The notes under the pieces were generated by a model. That model did not search any database, was not told the origin of the DNA, and was given only the letters and a program-made list of their open reading frames with translations. Positions 1 to 10,859 of a stretch of 64,000 bases of DNA are shown piece by piece. Positions within the stretch are counted from its first letter, which is position 1. Every line of letters begins with the position of its first letter. The position numbers and the translations under genes are program-made. Source of the DNA: Tipula vernalis (Eukaryota; Arthropoda; Insecta; Diptera; Tipulidae); assembly GCA_958295665.1 (NCBI GenBank), contig OY282559.1, positions 256,374,461 through 256,438,460 on the forward strand, in the 5' to 3' direction.

Positions 1-1
1 G

Positions 2-343
2 TTTCCCTCCATCGAGCTGTATAAGAATGTAACTGAAGGAATCCTGCCAATAAACGCATTATTCCAATTTCATGTTTCACTATATATGTATAAATGTTTG
101 CGATTATCGTCAACGCTATCAAACATTGAGTTTAAGTATGTAAATCATAGCCATACAACCCGTCGTTCTAATCTTTTAAAATGTTATAAAATCAAAACTG
201 AATTTGGTAGAAAATCCATATCGTACTTTGGTCCATATGTATATAACCATTTACCGACTGTTATTACTAGATCTGTGAATGTTCACAATTTCAAGAAAAC
301 TTTAAAGAAGTATTTGGCTGAACGGGTCGAAGATTATCTTTAA
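2..343 (+). pseudogene. C-terminal end of a LINE reverse transcriptase ORF, 5' end outside the window
   Basis: The frame is open from the first base of the window to a TAA at 341-343, giving about 113 residues. The pattern H-x-T-R-x-S-N-L, then FGRKSISYFGPYVYN-LP and a basic FKKTLKKYL end, is the typical C-terminal tail of CR1/Jockey-type LINE ORF2 proteins, downstream of the reverse transcriptase palm. No catalytic motif lies in the window, so activity cannot be judged. The internal ATG at 86 is not a start because the same frame reads on upstream. What follows is AT-rich 3' sequence with a hairpin. Assignment to a LINE is firm; the clade is a guess. Confidence 0.75.
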
Positions 344-1143
344 CGCGACATATTATCTGTATCTTTTAATTTGTTTATTCACCTTATTTTATTTTATTAT
401 TTTATTTTCATTTTTTATATTTTTATTTTTTTTTTAATTTTTTATTATTATATGTATATTTAACTTTCAGTTTATTACTAAATTGTTATCTTATATCTTG
501 TTCATTATTTCTGTCTAATTTTTAGTTTAGAGGAGAGCTGATTAGCTTTTAAAGGACCATAAATCCATTAGCTATCCGCTCTCCTCAAAACTTTTAGTTT
601 TAGTTTAGTGTTAAAATTAATAATTTTAATTTACTTGTTTTATTACACTATAAATAAATATAAAATATAAGTTAAATTTTATGTTTAATTGGTTTTTATT
701 TTTTTAACGTTTATTTTAATTGTTGACCATGAATAATGAAATAAGCGCCGTTATTTTAAATTTTTCTTAAATATTTTATCAGTTAAATTAATGAAAGGAG
801 GACAGGGGTGAAATTAATTATATATTAATAATTTTTTAAGTCCCGTTTTAGATTTAGGGAGTCCTGAGTATCCGGCCCTGAATTCCAGATAAATGATCAT
901 CTAATAATATAGTTTGATTGTGCTGTCTTGTGCTAACCTATTTATTATATATTGTACTAATAATTTACTAACTATTGATCGATTTGTGTCTGTAATTGGG
1001 TCGAATCTGTCCCAACTAATAATCCTATCCTATCCTTCGGTTTTGTTATATGTGTAAACGGATGTACGGTGTGGGTCCTTGAGTCCGGGAGATCCTGCTA
1101 TAATACTTGGCCGTACATTCAAAATCAATGAAATCAATCAGTC
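344..1143 (+). other. AT-rich LINE 3' region and flank
   Basis: No coding sequence was seen. The first ~250 bases after the stop are probably the LINE 3' untranslated region, ending somewhere after the hairpin at 531-585. The boundary of the LINE copy and its target duplication could not be located. Confidence 0.4.
531..585 (+). repeat. Hairpin in the LINE 3' region
   Basis: AGGAGAGC and the following bases at 531-547 pair with AGCTATCCGCTCTCCT at 570-585, with only a couple of mismatches or bulges in about 16 pairs, around a ~22-base loop. Structured 3' ends are used by many LINE reverse transcriptases to recognise their own RNA. That role here is inference. Confidence 0.55.
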
Positions 1144-2321
1144 AATTCAATTTTTAAATAAAACTAATTTTATTATTAAAAATAACTTATCTAAAAACGA
1201 ATCATTATTTTACACTTTTAGTGCGGACCTGGTAAAAATAATTGTAAACAAATCGTAAGATTCCTAGGCACCCAACAATAATAATTCTTTTTTTTTTTTT
1301 TTTTTATAATTAGGTAATAAATTTAAATTAAAAGTGCACTTTTTTTATCACAAATTACAATATTTACATCACAATTTTAATTTCTTTATATGTATATAAA
1401 CCAGAATAAAACTTGTCGATGAAAAGAAATTCCAGGTAATTTGTTGCGAGCATTGTTTCGACATTTTCTGATTAAACAAATCATTTTTCATAAATTTTTT
1501 TTTAATAGTTTTTAACAAATAATAATTAATTGTTTATATTTTTTTTAATTGTTTTGTTTTATTTGATAATTTTTAATTTTCACGAAACTACCCATATAGA
1601 ACCATCTCTCTCCAACTGTGCACGCTTGAAGTAGAAGATTTTATATGGAAAAAAACGTTATACATATATCCTCTATAGTCTTTAACTCTGTGATTAGCAC
1701 AAAATCCACGCATACAAATGCAATACACACCCGCCATTTTAAAACTATCGTGAGCCGAATACAAAAAAAACCGCCTACTTTATTTTATTTTGTTGTGGAA
1801 ATATCTACTGTATATGGCCGGGCAAGCAACTATTTTTGAAAATTATAATCACATACGAGCAAAAGGAACACAAGTTATCACCCATTCCACACGAGTCGCT
1901 TCTAAAATCTTCTTCCTTTTGGTTGGTTTCAACCAAGTTTTCTTTTCAGTACCGCCTGAAAACCCTCTCGGTTAGGTAAAGATTCAGTCGGTCTTTCCGT
2001 CGGTCGGAAAGACCGACTGAATCTTTACTTGACTGAGCATCGGGATAAGTGGTGGTAAATAGCATCCCCCAGGGCTAAGCTGAATCCTGCTCGAACGTTA
2101 CAAGGTAACGAAGACATGAAAGGAAAGCGCCGATTTCAAAATGGTCTTCTTTTGAAAAACCCTCTTAAGTGGTTGACAGCAAAACAGCAGTAAGCAATTA
2201 GGAATCTTACGATTTGTTTACAATTATTTTTACCAGGTCCGCACTAAAAGTGTAAAATAATGACGCGTTTTTAGATAAGTAATTTTTAATAATAAAATTA
2301 GTTTTATTAAAAAATTGAATT
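1144..2321. mobile_element. 1.18-kb non-autonomous DNA transposon with 122-bp terminal inverted repeats
   Basis: Bases 1144-1265 reappear as a near-perfect reverse complement at 2200-2321, both 122 bp long, with only a few substitutions (for example in the AAACGAATCATT versus AAACGCGTCATT segment). The interior has no credible gene; short frames such as 1645-1839 resemble nothing known. A perfect hairpin sits at 1976-2028. No target duplication is obvious, so the superfamily is not assigned. The long, similar arms suggest a foldback-type or long-TIR MITE. Confidence 0.8.
1976..2028. repeat. Perfect 24-bp hairpin with 5-base loop
   Basis: The arm 1976-1999 (GTAAAGATTCAGTCGGTC..., ending TTTCCG) is exactly complementary to 2005-2028. 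The loop is TCGGT at 2000-2004. It lies inside the 1.18-kb inverted-repeat element and is far more GC-rich than its surroundings. Confidence 0.9.
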
Positions 2322-3247
2322 AGATAATAATTATCCATTTATTTGTAACAAAAATAAAAACATTTTTTTGCGGGAACACAAATTAATATGCATATGCAGT
2401 GTAAGTGACTCAAAAAAATGAAGTGGAACGACAAAATTCATGTTATGTATTTTATTTTCACGCTTCCTATATGAATTTGTATTGAAAAAACCAACCTTAA
2501 CAAACTATTTTGAAAGGCAGAATCGGGCCTAATAATTTTAAAATTATTTAATTGGTGTGCTTTGTTATTAGCATTGCTCATGTTGTTGCTGAGGGGTTTT
2601 GCGCTACCGTCTTTCCAGTTGCTGTAATTTTACGGTCAACATAGCCCCCTAATAGAACCACTCTATTTAATTTATTTCAAACTGCTCAGCGACAAAGCGA
2701 AGCCACTTTGCTTTGTTCAGCGAGTTTGCCGTGACCATTCACTTCAGTCTAAATATGGAATTTTGAACAAGATTTTCGTGTATGAGTAATTGTATATTTT
2801 AAATCGTGCATGGTAGCTTTAGGTGATTAACTTAACAGAACTGTACTTTGCTCACGCTCAATTAATGGCAGTAAGATTCGGTCTCCAAACCCAAAATAGA
2901 ATAAATTATTGATTTTTTGAACCAAAAATATAACGGAATCTAAATACTCAGCTAAAAACAGCCGTCTTTCTGCAGGGGTTTCTCAGCCTAATCGAGATGG
3001 CTTGAAATGATTCAATAGATATTTACACGTTGAACGTGAACTTGCTCATTGTGTTTCTAGTATTGCCGTAAATCTTCATTAACAATATAGAAATCTTCCT
3101 ATAGAAAGAATAAGAACAAGATAACAGGACAAATATAAATTTTAAAAATTCAAATATATCCATCAATTATTGACTGGGAAGTATTTTGCCTAATAAAGTA
3201 ATAATTGAAGAGGGAGCAGAATAATCAAATTACAGAAATCTAAATAT
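2322..3247. other. Unassigned AT-rich stretch
   Basis: I see no gene, tandem repeat or terminal repeat here. There is no long open frame. Confidence 0.3.
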
Positions 3248-3644
3248 TGTTACGGTGACACCTAGGGTAGAATAGAATAAGTTATTTAACAGCGAAAAGA
3301 TTACTGTCTAAATATTTCTAGGGTATTCTTACTGGAAAAGTCGCGAAATTTCTAGAAGTTTTGCTTTTGATATGTAAAACGTGATCAAGATCGAATTGGA
3401 TATTAGTATTTGAAAAGCGATATTGTAAATATTAAAAAGTAAATTAGTGCGATATAAAAATTATAAGTGAACAGTAAAATTATGCGAAAATTATAATAAG
3501 TGAATTTGGTAAATTTTTGTTATTAATTTGTGTTGTATCAATTTTTGTACTCAATAAATAAATTCGTATGTGATTAATTGAAGTGATTTATTTTATTCAC
3601 AATCCAGTTGTTCGAACCTTGGTTGACAAGGCAAAAACGTAACA
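3248..3644 (+). mobile_element. Solo LTR of a Gypsy-type retrotransposon (family A)
   Basis: The 397-bp sequence starts TGTTACGGTGACACC and ends AAAAACGTAACA, the TG...CA form of an LTR. It is flanked on both sides by ATAT (3244-3247 and 3645-3648), a 4-bp target duplication. It aligns along its length with the LTR at 29429-29859, and its last ~60 bases match 62236-62296, where a primer site and gag follow. With no internal region attached, it is a solo LTR left by recombination between the two LTRs of one insertion. ATAT targets are known for Gypsy-group elements such as 17.6 and 297. Confidence 0.85.
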
Positions 3645-3648
3645 ATAT

Positions 3649-5324
3649 GTCCGACCTCAACATTTTTATATATATTTACGATGAAGAAGGTCCATTTATT
3701 TAGGTGGTCTCTACTTCCTGGGTCAATAATACGATAATACATTAAAATTAAGCTCCGAAAATACATAAAACCATTCACAGTTGAGTCTTAAATGAAAATA
3801 TTTTTAAATCATATGAAAATGTATTAGGTTTCCGGCAATCTCTCAATTCAACTGAAAGGTTATTAAAGAAAAACGAAAGACTGAAATAAAGGCCACAAAG
3901 CAGCATATGTTTTTGTATTATAATAAGTGGATAAATTCTAGCGTAGTAAGAACCACCTCAACACAATAATCCATATAACTATGAGACTTCTTTTCTGAAT
4001 CCACACAAGTGGAAAAATAAAATATTGTTAGGGTACTGATTTATTACAACGTACACAGGGACCAATTAATGGTGCAATAACTTTCCAACACTAGTTATAT
4101 ACGTCCTTATCTGCAATGAAATCAATAACTTTTTTTTTTATCAAAACAAACTGGTGTTAGTCCGTTTATTTCTTTTTATATAAATCGCACAGCAGCACAA
4201 CCATAAACATATTATACTGCACAAACTGAAAATAAAATAAAAACTTCTCGAAAATATGATTACCTTGCATTCCTCAAGTGATTTCTCTAGATTCCATAGA
4301 CCATGATAAAGCTACTTTTCATTTTCCATGACAACATGCAGAGAGGAGCAAGCAACAAAAAATAAAAATCATAATCTTGCACATGAAGAAAAAAAAAATT
4401 AAAAAACTTCAATCCTAGATTTGTTTCTTATTCATTTTGAAAAGACTTTTAAAGAATTTTTCTTTTCATGAAAAATCACTTTTCTGAGAAAGTTTGTGGA
4501 AAAATGATTTTTATTATTATTATATTATTATAGTAGTTGTGCTTCATAATTTTTTTTTTTTTTTTGTTTAGTTAAGAAAAATTAAAAAACTTCTATCTTT
4601 TATAATTTAATGTGAAAATAATAACAATAAAAATAATAATTCTTAAGTTTTCATTTTTTTTATTGTTCAATTTAAATCAAATATTATTGAAGTTGTTTGT
4701 CCTCAGTTAGATTTTTAATGCAATTGTGGTTTGATAAATTTAATTCTATTCCACATAGAAAATAATTCAGAGAATAAAATAAATTTTAAATTATAGTTGT
4801 TGGTCACCATTTATAATAATAAATATTTAATATCAAAATCAAAACAGACAAAATTGTGTTCGCAAGAGTTGTTGCGGTTAAAAAATGTACGTCACTCAAG
4901 CGAGAAATTAATTATATATACACTTAATAATAATAACCAATAATATTTAGTTCAGTGATTATTCATTGGTGATCTTCTACCAAGGGTTTCAGCCATATTT
5001 TGCTTATAGGAAAGAAGACGATACATAAAGCTGTATCGAAGAGATTAATGTCACCAATATACTCTTAATTTGTTTATTACCTCATTTTGGCATCGGGGGT
5101 GAATCGAAAAACTAATGATACTGTAATAAGTATTCAAGATAACTATAAGATGAAATATTCTTGAAAATTACAGATTATTATATTTTTCCGTTATTTCGAG
5201 CCAGGAAAGCCATTAAGCTTTAGTTACTATTGAAAATCTTAAAAATGTAAATTACTCAATTCAGGTCCGGGTAAATTGGTTGTTCAAAGCGACACTGTGT
5301 TCCAATGAGTGACACGCTGAAAAT
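3649..5324. other. Unassigned AT-rich stretch
   Basis: No gene or repeat could be supported. Homopolymer runs of A or T occur near 4130, 4390 and 4550. Confidence 0.3.
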
Positions 5325-6348
5325 GATGATTGAACGTAGTGGAGAGGCTTTAAGTTTTAATTCAGCAACTACCAGGTAGTAATCGGAATCGATGTTAGCT
5401 CCACGATTTGTTCTGATGTCATTGAGGCTAGAAAAATGTCTTTTGAACTATTTGGTTGACCGTTGCTGATTTACTGAATTTGGTAATTTGTAATCCAGAA
5501 CAAACCACGAGAATGTTCAAGAAATTTCAAATCAACAAAAAACTAAGCGAGTTTAACAACGTTGTACTTTAATTAATTTTATTTTGCAAAAAAAAAAATT
5601 AATCCTGACTATATTACTGATTTCCTACAACTGCTTGTAATTTTTATCCAGAAATCTGAACTATTACGGAATTTAACGAAACCCGCGTTACAACTTAACG
5701 AACTTAACACAACAAACCTAATTTTATTTGATACATCCAATTCATATCGTATAAGATGAATGTGTAAAACTATATAATCTGCCTAAAACCACTCCGCATA
5801 AGGTAAATATTTTCAATTCTGGATTTACATGCATAAACTGTAAATGTTTCGAAGAAAATGTTTCGCACCATTATCATACTCCAACAGTTGCCCCGTCATT
5901 TAATTTCCGTATGACTTTGTGAATGTGCTTCTGTGAGAAGTAGTTGTTGTAAACTATCAACTTGTACAGTTGAGCTAGCCCGGTTATTGGTTGCAGCAAT
6001 GCCAAATTGAGCAATGAAGTCGCCCAAAATGATTTTAACATCATGTTGTCTAGTTTTGCTCAAAACAGTTTCGAGTTGCTCATAGAAAGTGTCATTGATT
6101 TGAACAGGCTCCTCGACGGAAGCAAGAACGTTCAAAAATGTGAAGTTAAAATGCCGTTATTGAAGCCTCATTGTACAAATCCGATTATTGACAGGCACGA
6201 AATTAGTAACGGATTGATGACATCGGTTACAAATAAAGAAACTGTTACCTAATTCATGTTTATCAATGTTGTTGCTGTGACAAAGAGTTAATCCGTAGCG
6301 AATATAATCTACGATGTGTACGATACTTAAGTAGAATGAAAAAATCAA
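5325..6348 (-). pseudogene. Decayed LINE endonuclease domain
   Basis: On the minus strand, 6348-6157 reads HELGNSFFICNR...VNNRICTMRLQ and then, after one in-frame stop, 6135-5896 reads FYEQLETVL...HDVKIILGDF, all in one frame. These match the apurinic-type endonuclease of LINE ORF2 proteins (often annotated craniofacial development protein 2-like), including the core ILGDF strand; the family's usual N after it has become I. A further piece at about 5425-5335 reads DIRTNRGANIDSDYYLVV, matching the domain end where SDH/SDY precedes the last strand. The middle (about 5430-5890) is scrambled. No reverse transcriptase follows. This is a dead fragment. Confidence 0.75.
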
Positions 6349-7015
6349 AATCGTTGTTGTAAATCCTCAAATAGCCAAGGCTCCTGTTGTGATTTCCTAA
6401 CAATTAGATTTTACAGATTGGTAACAGCCAAACGCTAACCCCTCCCGGTAGGAAGACTACAGCTCCCACACTTGAGCCTATTGCTTTAACAGAGTAAATG
6501 AAGCGAGTCCTCCGTTTATACCCCAGCAAGCACATGTTGTGGACTGTATGAAATTTTTTGTTTTTAAGAAATATAATTTTTTTGTTGAATACTATATTTC
6601 AATGAATTTAAATTTATTAAATTAAGAGTAAAATAATTGGTTTGTATAAGAATTAATTTATTTAAAGTGAAAACTTTGAAGAATTTTATAATGTCACAAT
6701 ATGTATCTTGCGAATACTAAAAAAACTGATTAACTAAAAATATATTGATTTTTGTTGCTTATAAAACCATAAAAAAAATACTTAAATATAATTGGTTACA
6801 TAAATATTTATTATGTTGGCAATAGCTGATTGGCTGTTTTGACCTATTCATTTATGGTTTAAAATTCGCGGTTAACTATAAAATTCAAATATTAGTTTGG
6901 ACACAATTTATTGAAATTATTAGTTAAGTCTCAAACCATTGACCGATGGTGAATTACTTTGGTTAAAGTTACTTTACATAGGTGACGGGTTGCCGTTTTC
7001 CAAAAATCAAAAGTA
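6349..7015. other. Unassigned AT-rich stretch
   Basis: No coding signal. It ends at the possible left terminus of the hAT element near 7016. Confidence 0.3.
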
Positions 7016-9976
7016 GCAGATGTCGTATAACAATAGGAGTATTTCAAGAAGGAGAGGAGTATATGAAAAAAAAAACAAAATAATTTTGTTATTTTACAGT
7101 TTATTTAAACAAAATTAAAAAACAATCATTGGATTAAAATAAAATATATAATTTTTCTTTTACTTCATAAATAAAAAAATAAGGAAGTTCAATTCAATGT
7201 AATTAATAAAATAAAATTCAAATAAAAAACTTAGAAAACTCAGGTTCATATACTAGATAATAATGTCTAATGAAATAAACAATAAACATTACTTATTGTA
7301 TTTACTTATAAGTTCGTTTGAAGGATTCCATTGACTGGCATCGGTTCCATCCAATAACTCTCGCACCATAAGAATAGCATTTACTGTTGAGGTTAACAAT
7401 AAATTTCGCTTTTTATCTTTGATAAGGTTAACTTGGGAAAATATACGTTCGGCGGTTGCGCTGCTATGTGGAAAACTCAAGATAGATCCTACAAAATTTC
7501 GAAGACATGGATACATTCTCTCGTTGGCAGCATTTTTCATATTGAATATACATCGCCAAAATTCTTCAAAGTTTTGCTGAATATCAACCATCTCTTGATT
7601 AATTAAGAAGCGCCATTCGTCATCCAAATCTTCTATATAGTTATCATCAACCAAATTCGGAAACAGCCGAATAAGTGGAGCTAAACTTTCCGCTTTTCGT
7701 TTGGGATCCAAGCATTGTACAGCCACTAACACCTCATCTTCGAATTTAATTCGAGTGCGGATTTGGCTACACAATTCGATGTAATACTTACAGCAGGAAT
7801 TCTTCACGCGGTTGACAGTGTCTGCTGAAATGGTCCCACCTTTGATAATTATGTCGGCCTTTGCTCCAATATAAATTTTATCAATATCTAAAATATTATT
7901 TAAATTTGAAAAGTCGGTTTTATCCAACATCTCATCAACAATCATGTCAGATTTAACAAAGTTTGATAAAATAGTTTTAAAATAACCCTTAATAGTTGGA
8001 AGTAACACGTGGAATCGAGGAGTTTCGGATTGGTACTGTATATTAATTTTATTGGTCAATTTTAAAATGTATGAGATAAAATTATAATAGATGAGGTTTT
8101 CGTCGGTCATTTCGTTGTAGATGTTTTGGGCTATGTCGGCATTCGATTCTAGTTGATACGATATAAAAAAATGCTTAAGCGCAACCCATTGTTCTATAAT
8201 TCGCGAAGTTACAGCTTCTAATGATAACCATCTGGTTGATGATGTTTTTAATATTTTGTGAGTTTCAACATTAAAATATTCTTGAAAATTTTTGAATTCA
8301 GATTGGCGTTTCGAACTATGAGCAAAAAATAAATAAATATTGCGAGCCAACCTTTCCAAATGAATAGGCAGCTTCTTTGCCGCGGCAGATGAGCAGAGAT
8401 GTAGCGAATGACATGTGCATCCCATGACATATAAATTAGGTAGTACGCTTTTCAGTAATGTTTTTACACCAGTCTTATTACCCATCATAACACTGGCATT
8501 ATCAGACGCAATCCCGACTAAATTATTGATTGGCACTTTAACACTTTCAAAATGTTTAATAATCTCAGAATAAATTGTTTTAGCGTCAGAGCTATTTAAT
8601 TTCAGAAGCCCGAAAAACCTATCCCGAACTTTTCCTAAGGCGAAATCAAAATAACGCACAACCAAAACTAAACATTTATTGACACTTACATCTGTCGTTT
8701 CATCGATAATCAATGAGAACTTTTGTTGTCGCAAATGGTTTGCGACATTATTGAAGCCTTCTTCTAGAAGAGATTTATTTGTGGTATATGTGGACTTCGT
8801 TTTACCGCACTTCAGATCTTTGGCGATTATGGAATCCGAAGCCACCGACTTAATCAACAAAATTAAAGGAGCTATTAAGCTAAAAGCTAAATTATGTTGA
8901 AGTATAAACATAATAATTCGCAGTTCCGCTATTTTAGTTTGAACAATTTTTTTTTTAAAAGCATTACATTGATCTGAATCAAATATTGCAGGTTGATTTT
9001 TTAAAGATTTCATGGTGTTGTTATGAAAATCGGATTTATCATGCCTAGCAATGTGTACAATGTTATTGGTTAAGATTTGGTGGCAAAACTTACATTTCGG
9101 TTTCTCTATTCCATTTGAAACAATTATTTTCTCTATCCAACTATATTTTTGTATCCAAATTGGACGAAACTTTTGTTTTTGAGTAGATGTTGAAGAGCGT
9201 TTGTTTTTTTCACCATCTCCAGCACTACTGCACAAATTAGTTTTATTACACTGCTGCATATTTGATTTGCTAGAATTTGAATTACAATCCATTTCTTCAG
9301 TAGAAATCTTACGTTTTTTAGTTTTTGTTCGTTGAGATGATATTTCCTTTAACTTTTTTGTTGTTTCTTGAGATTCTGATGATGAACAAGCGACTGTTTC
9401 GATTTCGCTATGTACGCTTGTATTTTTGTTTAATTTAATCAGATACTTTTCCATTTTTGCACGCAACCCGCAAATTATAGACACAAAATTAATTAATTTT
9501 AACTATATAGCAATAGGATACAAAATGACAAAGAAAATTAAACATAAATTGTCAAGTGTAACTGGTTTTAATTTGAAAATGGAAAAGATATACATATAAA
9601 TTCGATGGCAATATTGACACAATACAAAAATGAATACCAGAAAAAGACAAACAGTTAAAACAATAAACTTAGAATCAATTAAAAAAGGAAATCCGATTCC
9701 GAAGCTGTTGTATTGAATTTTATTCTGCTTATTAATTGTTTCGTAAATAATGAGGAGAAGCGCATGTAAGTATATGTAATGGAAATGTATACTTGTCTCG
9801 CTTACGTAAATAGAAACGAAAAAAAGAATTTAAAAAAAACGCAATTTTGTGTTACAGCGCAAGTGTCATGATTTTAAACTTTTCAGGGGAGTATAGATTT
9901 GATTTGCGGAGTATAGTAGTACATCGGTGATGAAAGTAGTACATTTACTCCTATAGTAGTACTTTCGACAACACAG
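7016..9976 (-). mobile_element. Probable hAT transposon around an intact transposase
   Basis: The transposase at 7289-9484 is flanked by short sequences that fit weak inverted termini. On the left CAGATGTCG...ATAGGAGTATTT begins near 7016. On the right the reverse complement of 9942-9976 reads CACTGTGTTGTCGAAAG...ATAGGAGTAAAT. The shared TGTCG and ATAGGAGTA blocks are visible, but the match is imperfect and no 8-bp target duplication was found, so the ends are tentative. GTAGTAC occurs three times at 9910-9965, like subterminal transposase-binding repeats. Confidence 0.5.
7289..9484 (-). CDS. hAT-family transposase with BED zinc finger (731 codons, intact)
   Basis: This protein is expected to cut and paste its own element by a DDE mechanism in the nucleus. 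In order: a low-complexity S/K-rich N-terminus (1-105); a BED finger with C131, C134, H148 and H154; an RNase H-like core with D261 in LIIDETTDV and D328 in GIASDNA; the C-x-C-H motif CTCHSLHL (356-363); the RW motif at 418-419; and the C-terminal hAT dimerisation block FPHSSATAERIFS (671-683), whose E679 is probably the third acidic residue. It resembles ZBED5/FAM200-type transposases. There is no stop or frameshift. The first ATG is at 9484, but codon 11 (9454) has the better fly-type context AAAATGG. Whether it is an active transposase or a retained gene cannot be told from sequence. Confidence 0.88.
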   Translation of the reverse strand: MSIICGLRAKMEKYLIKLNKNTSVHSEIETVACSSSESQETTKKLKEISSQRTKTKKRKISTEEMDCNSNSSKSNMQQCNKTNLCSSAGDGEKNKRSSTSTQKQKFRPIWIQKYSWIEKIIVSNGIEKPKCKFCHQILTNNIVHIARHDKSDFHNNTMKSLKNQPAIFDSDQCNAFKKKIVQTKIAELRIIMFILQHNLAFSLIAPLILLIKSVASDSIIAKDLKCGKTKSTYTTNKSLLEEGFNNVANHLRQQKFSLIIDETTDVSVNKCLVLVVRYFDFALGKVRDRFFGLLKLNSSDAKTIYSEIIKHFESVKVPINNLVGIASDNASVMMGNKTGVKTLLKSVLPNLYVMGCTCHSLHLCSSAAAKKLPIHLERLARNIYLFFAHSSKRQSEFKNFQEYFNVETHKILKTSSTRWLSLEAVTSRIIEQWVALKHFFISYQLESNADIAQNIYNEMTDENLIYYNFISYILKLTNKINIQYQSETPRFHVLLPTIKGYFKTILSNFVKSDMIVDEMLDKTDFSNLNNILDIDKIYIGAKADIIIKGGTISADTVNRVKNSCCKYYIELCSQIRTRIKFEDEVLVAVQCLDPKRKAESLAPLIRLFPNLVDDNYIEDLDDEWRFLINQEMVDIQQNFEEFWRCIFNMKNAANERMYPCLRNFVGSILSFPHSSATAERIFSQVNLIKDKKRNLLLTSTVNAILMVRELLDGTDASQWNPSNELISKYNK

Positions 9977-10859
9977 TGACACTACTATAAATAAAGGAAT
10001 ATAATACAAGTAAAATTTCTGTAGGTAATTCTAAATTAAATATTTAATATACATTTAATTAATTAAATTTAATATAATGTAGCATCACCTGCCCAAATAT
10101 ATTAAATGGGCTTGGGATTTCACTTAAGCTAAGTATGTATTAATAATAATTATTAATTTATTTTTTATGTTTTAGAGTCAATGTCGATTTGTTTATGTTA
10201 AGGTGGGTATAGGCCAATTACTCGGGCCTTGCTCGAGGTTAAAATATTAGGAATGGAAAAGGTAAGGACAGACGTATAATTAACGTGAATTGTTTTGTGC
10301 TGCCATAACACACGATTTTCTTAATTCTAATTTGTTTTCTCTTTCTTATTTTCTTTTAGGTTGATCGTAACTGGAAATTACGATTGGGTCTAAACACACA
10401 GCAATGGTAGTTTGTGTGTCCACTTCGTCTGCATTTTATATTTTATTTATGGTTGTTCGCTAGACTCGTTGATCTTCTTGCTTGTTTATAATACTGTTTG
10501 GCAATACATCAACGATCTATTATTGATGTAACGATCTCCATAACCTCAGCTTAGCACTACGATTGTACTCAATAATTAGTAACCGCGGTATCAGGTACAC
10601 AAATTTCCTCTTCTGCATGACGACTAAATTTGAATAATGTAAACCATTCTAAAGCGATCAGTGAGTGAACAGTGAAAACCACTACCATTTATTACAGTAT
10701 TTTAAATGAATTTTGTCAACGAATTATATGTCCTATGATTGACACCGCACGGTTAATTTCAATCGGTCCACACCTAACATTGATAACATTGAACGCACAT
10801 TACCTTTCATATGATACATTTGGAAAATATTCATATCATCACTAGAAGTAACGCATTTT
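9977..10859. other. Unassigned AT-rich stretch
   Basis: No gene seen between the hAT element and the next inverted-repeat element. Confidence 0.3.

Noticed and set aside
6007..6252. Plus-strand open frame of 81 codons
   Set aside because: Antisense shadow of the LINE endonuclease relic.
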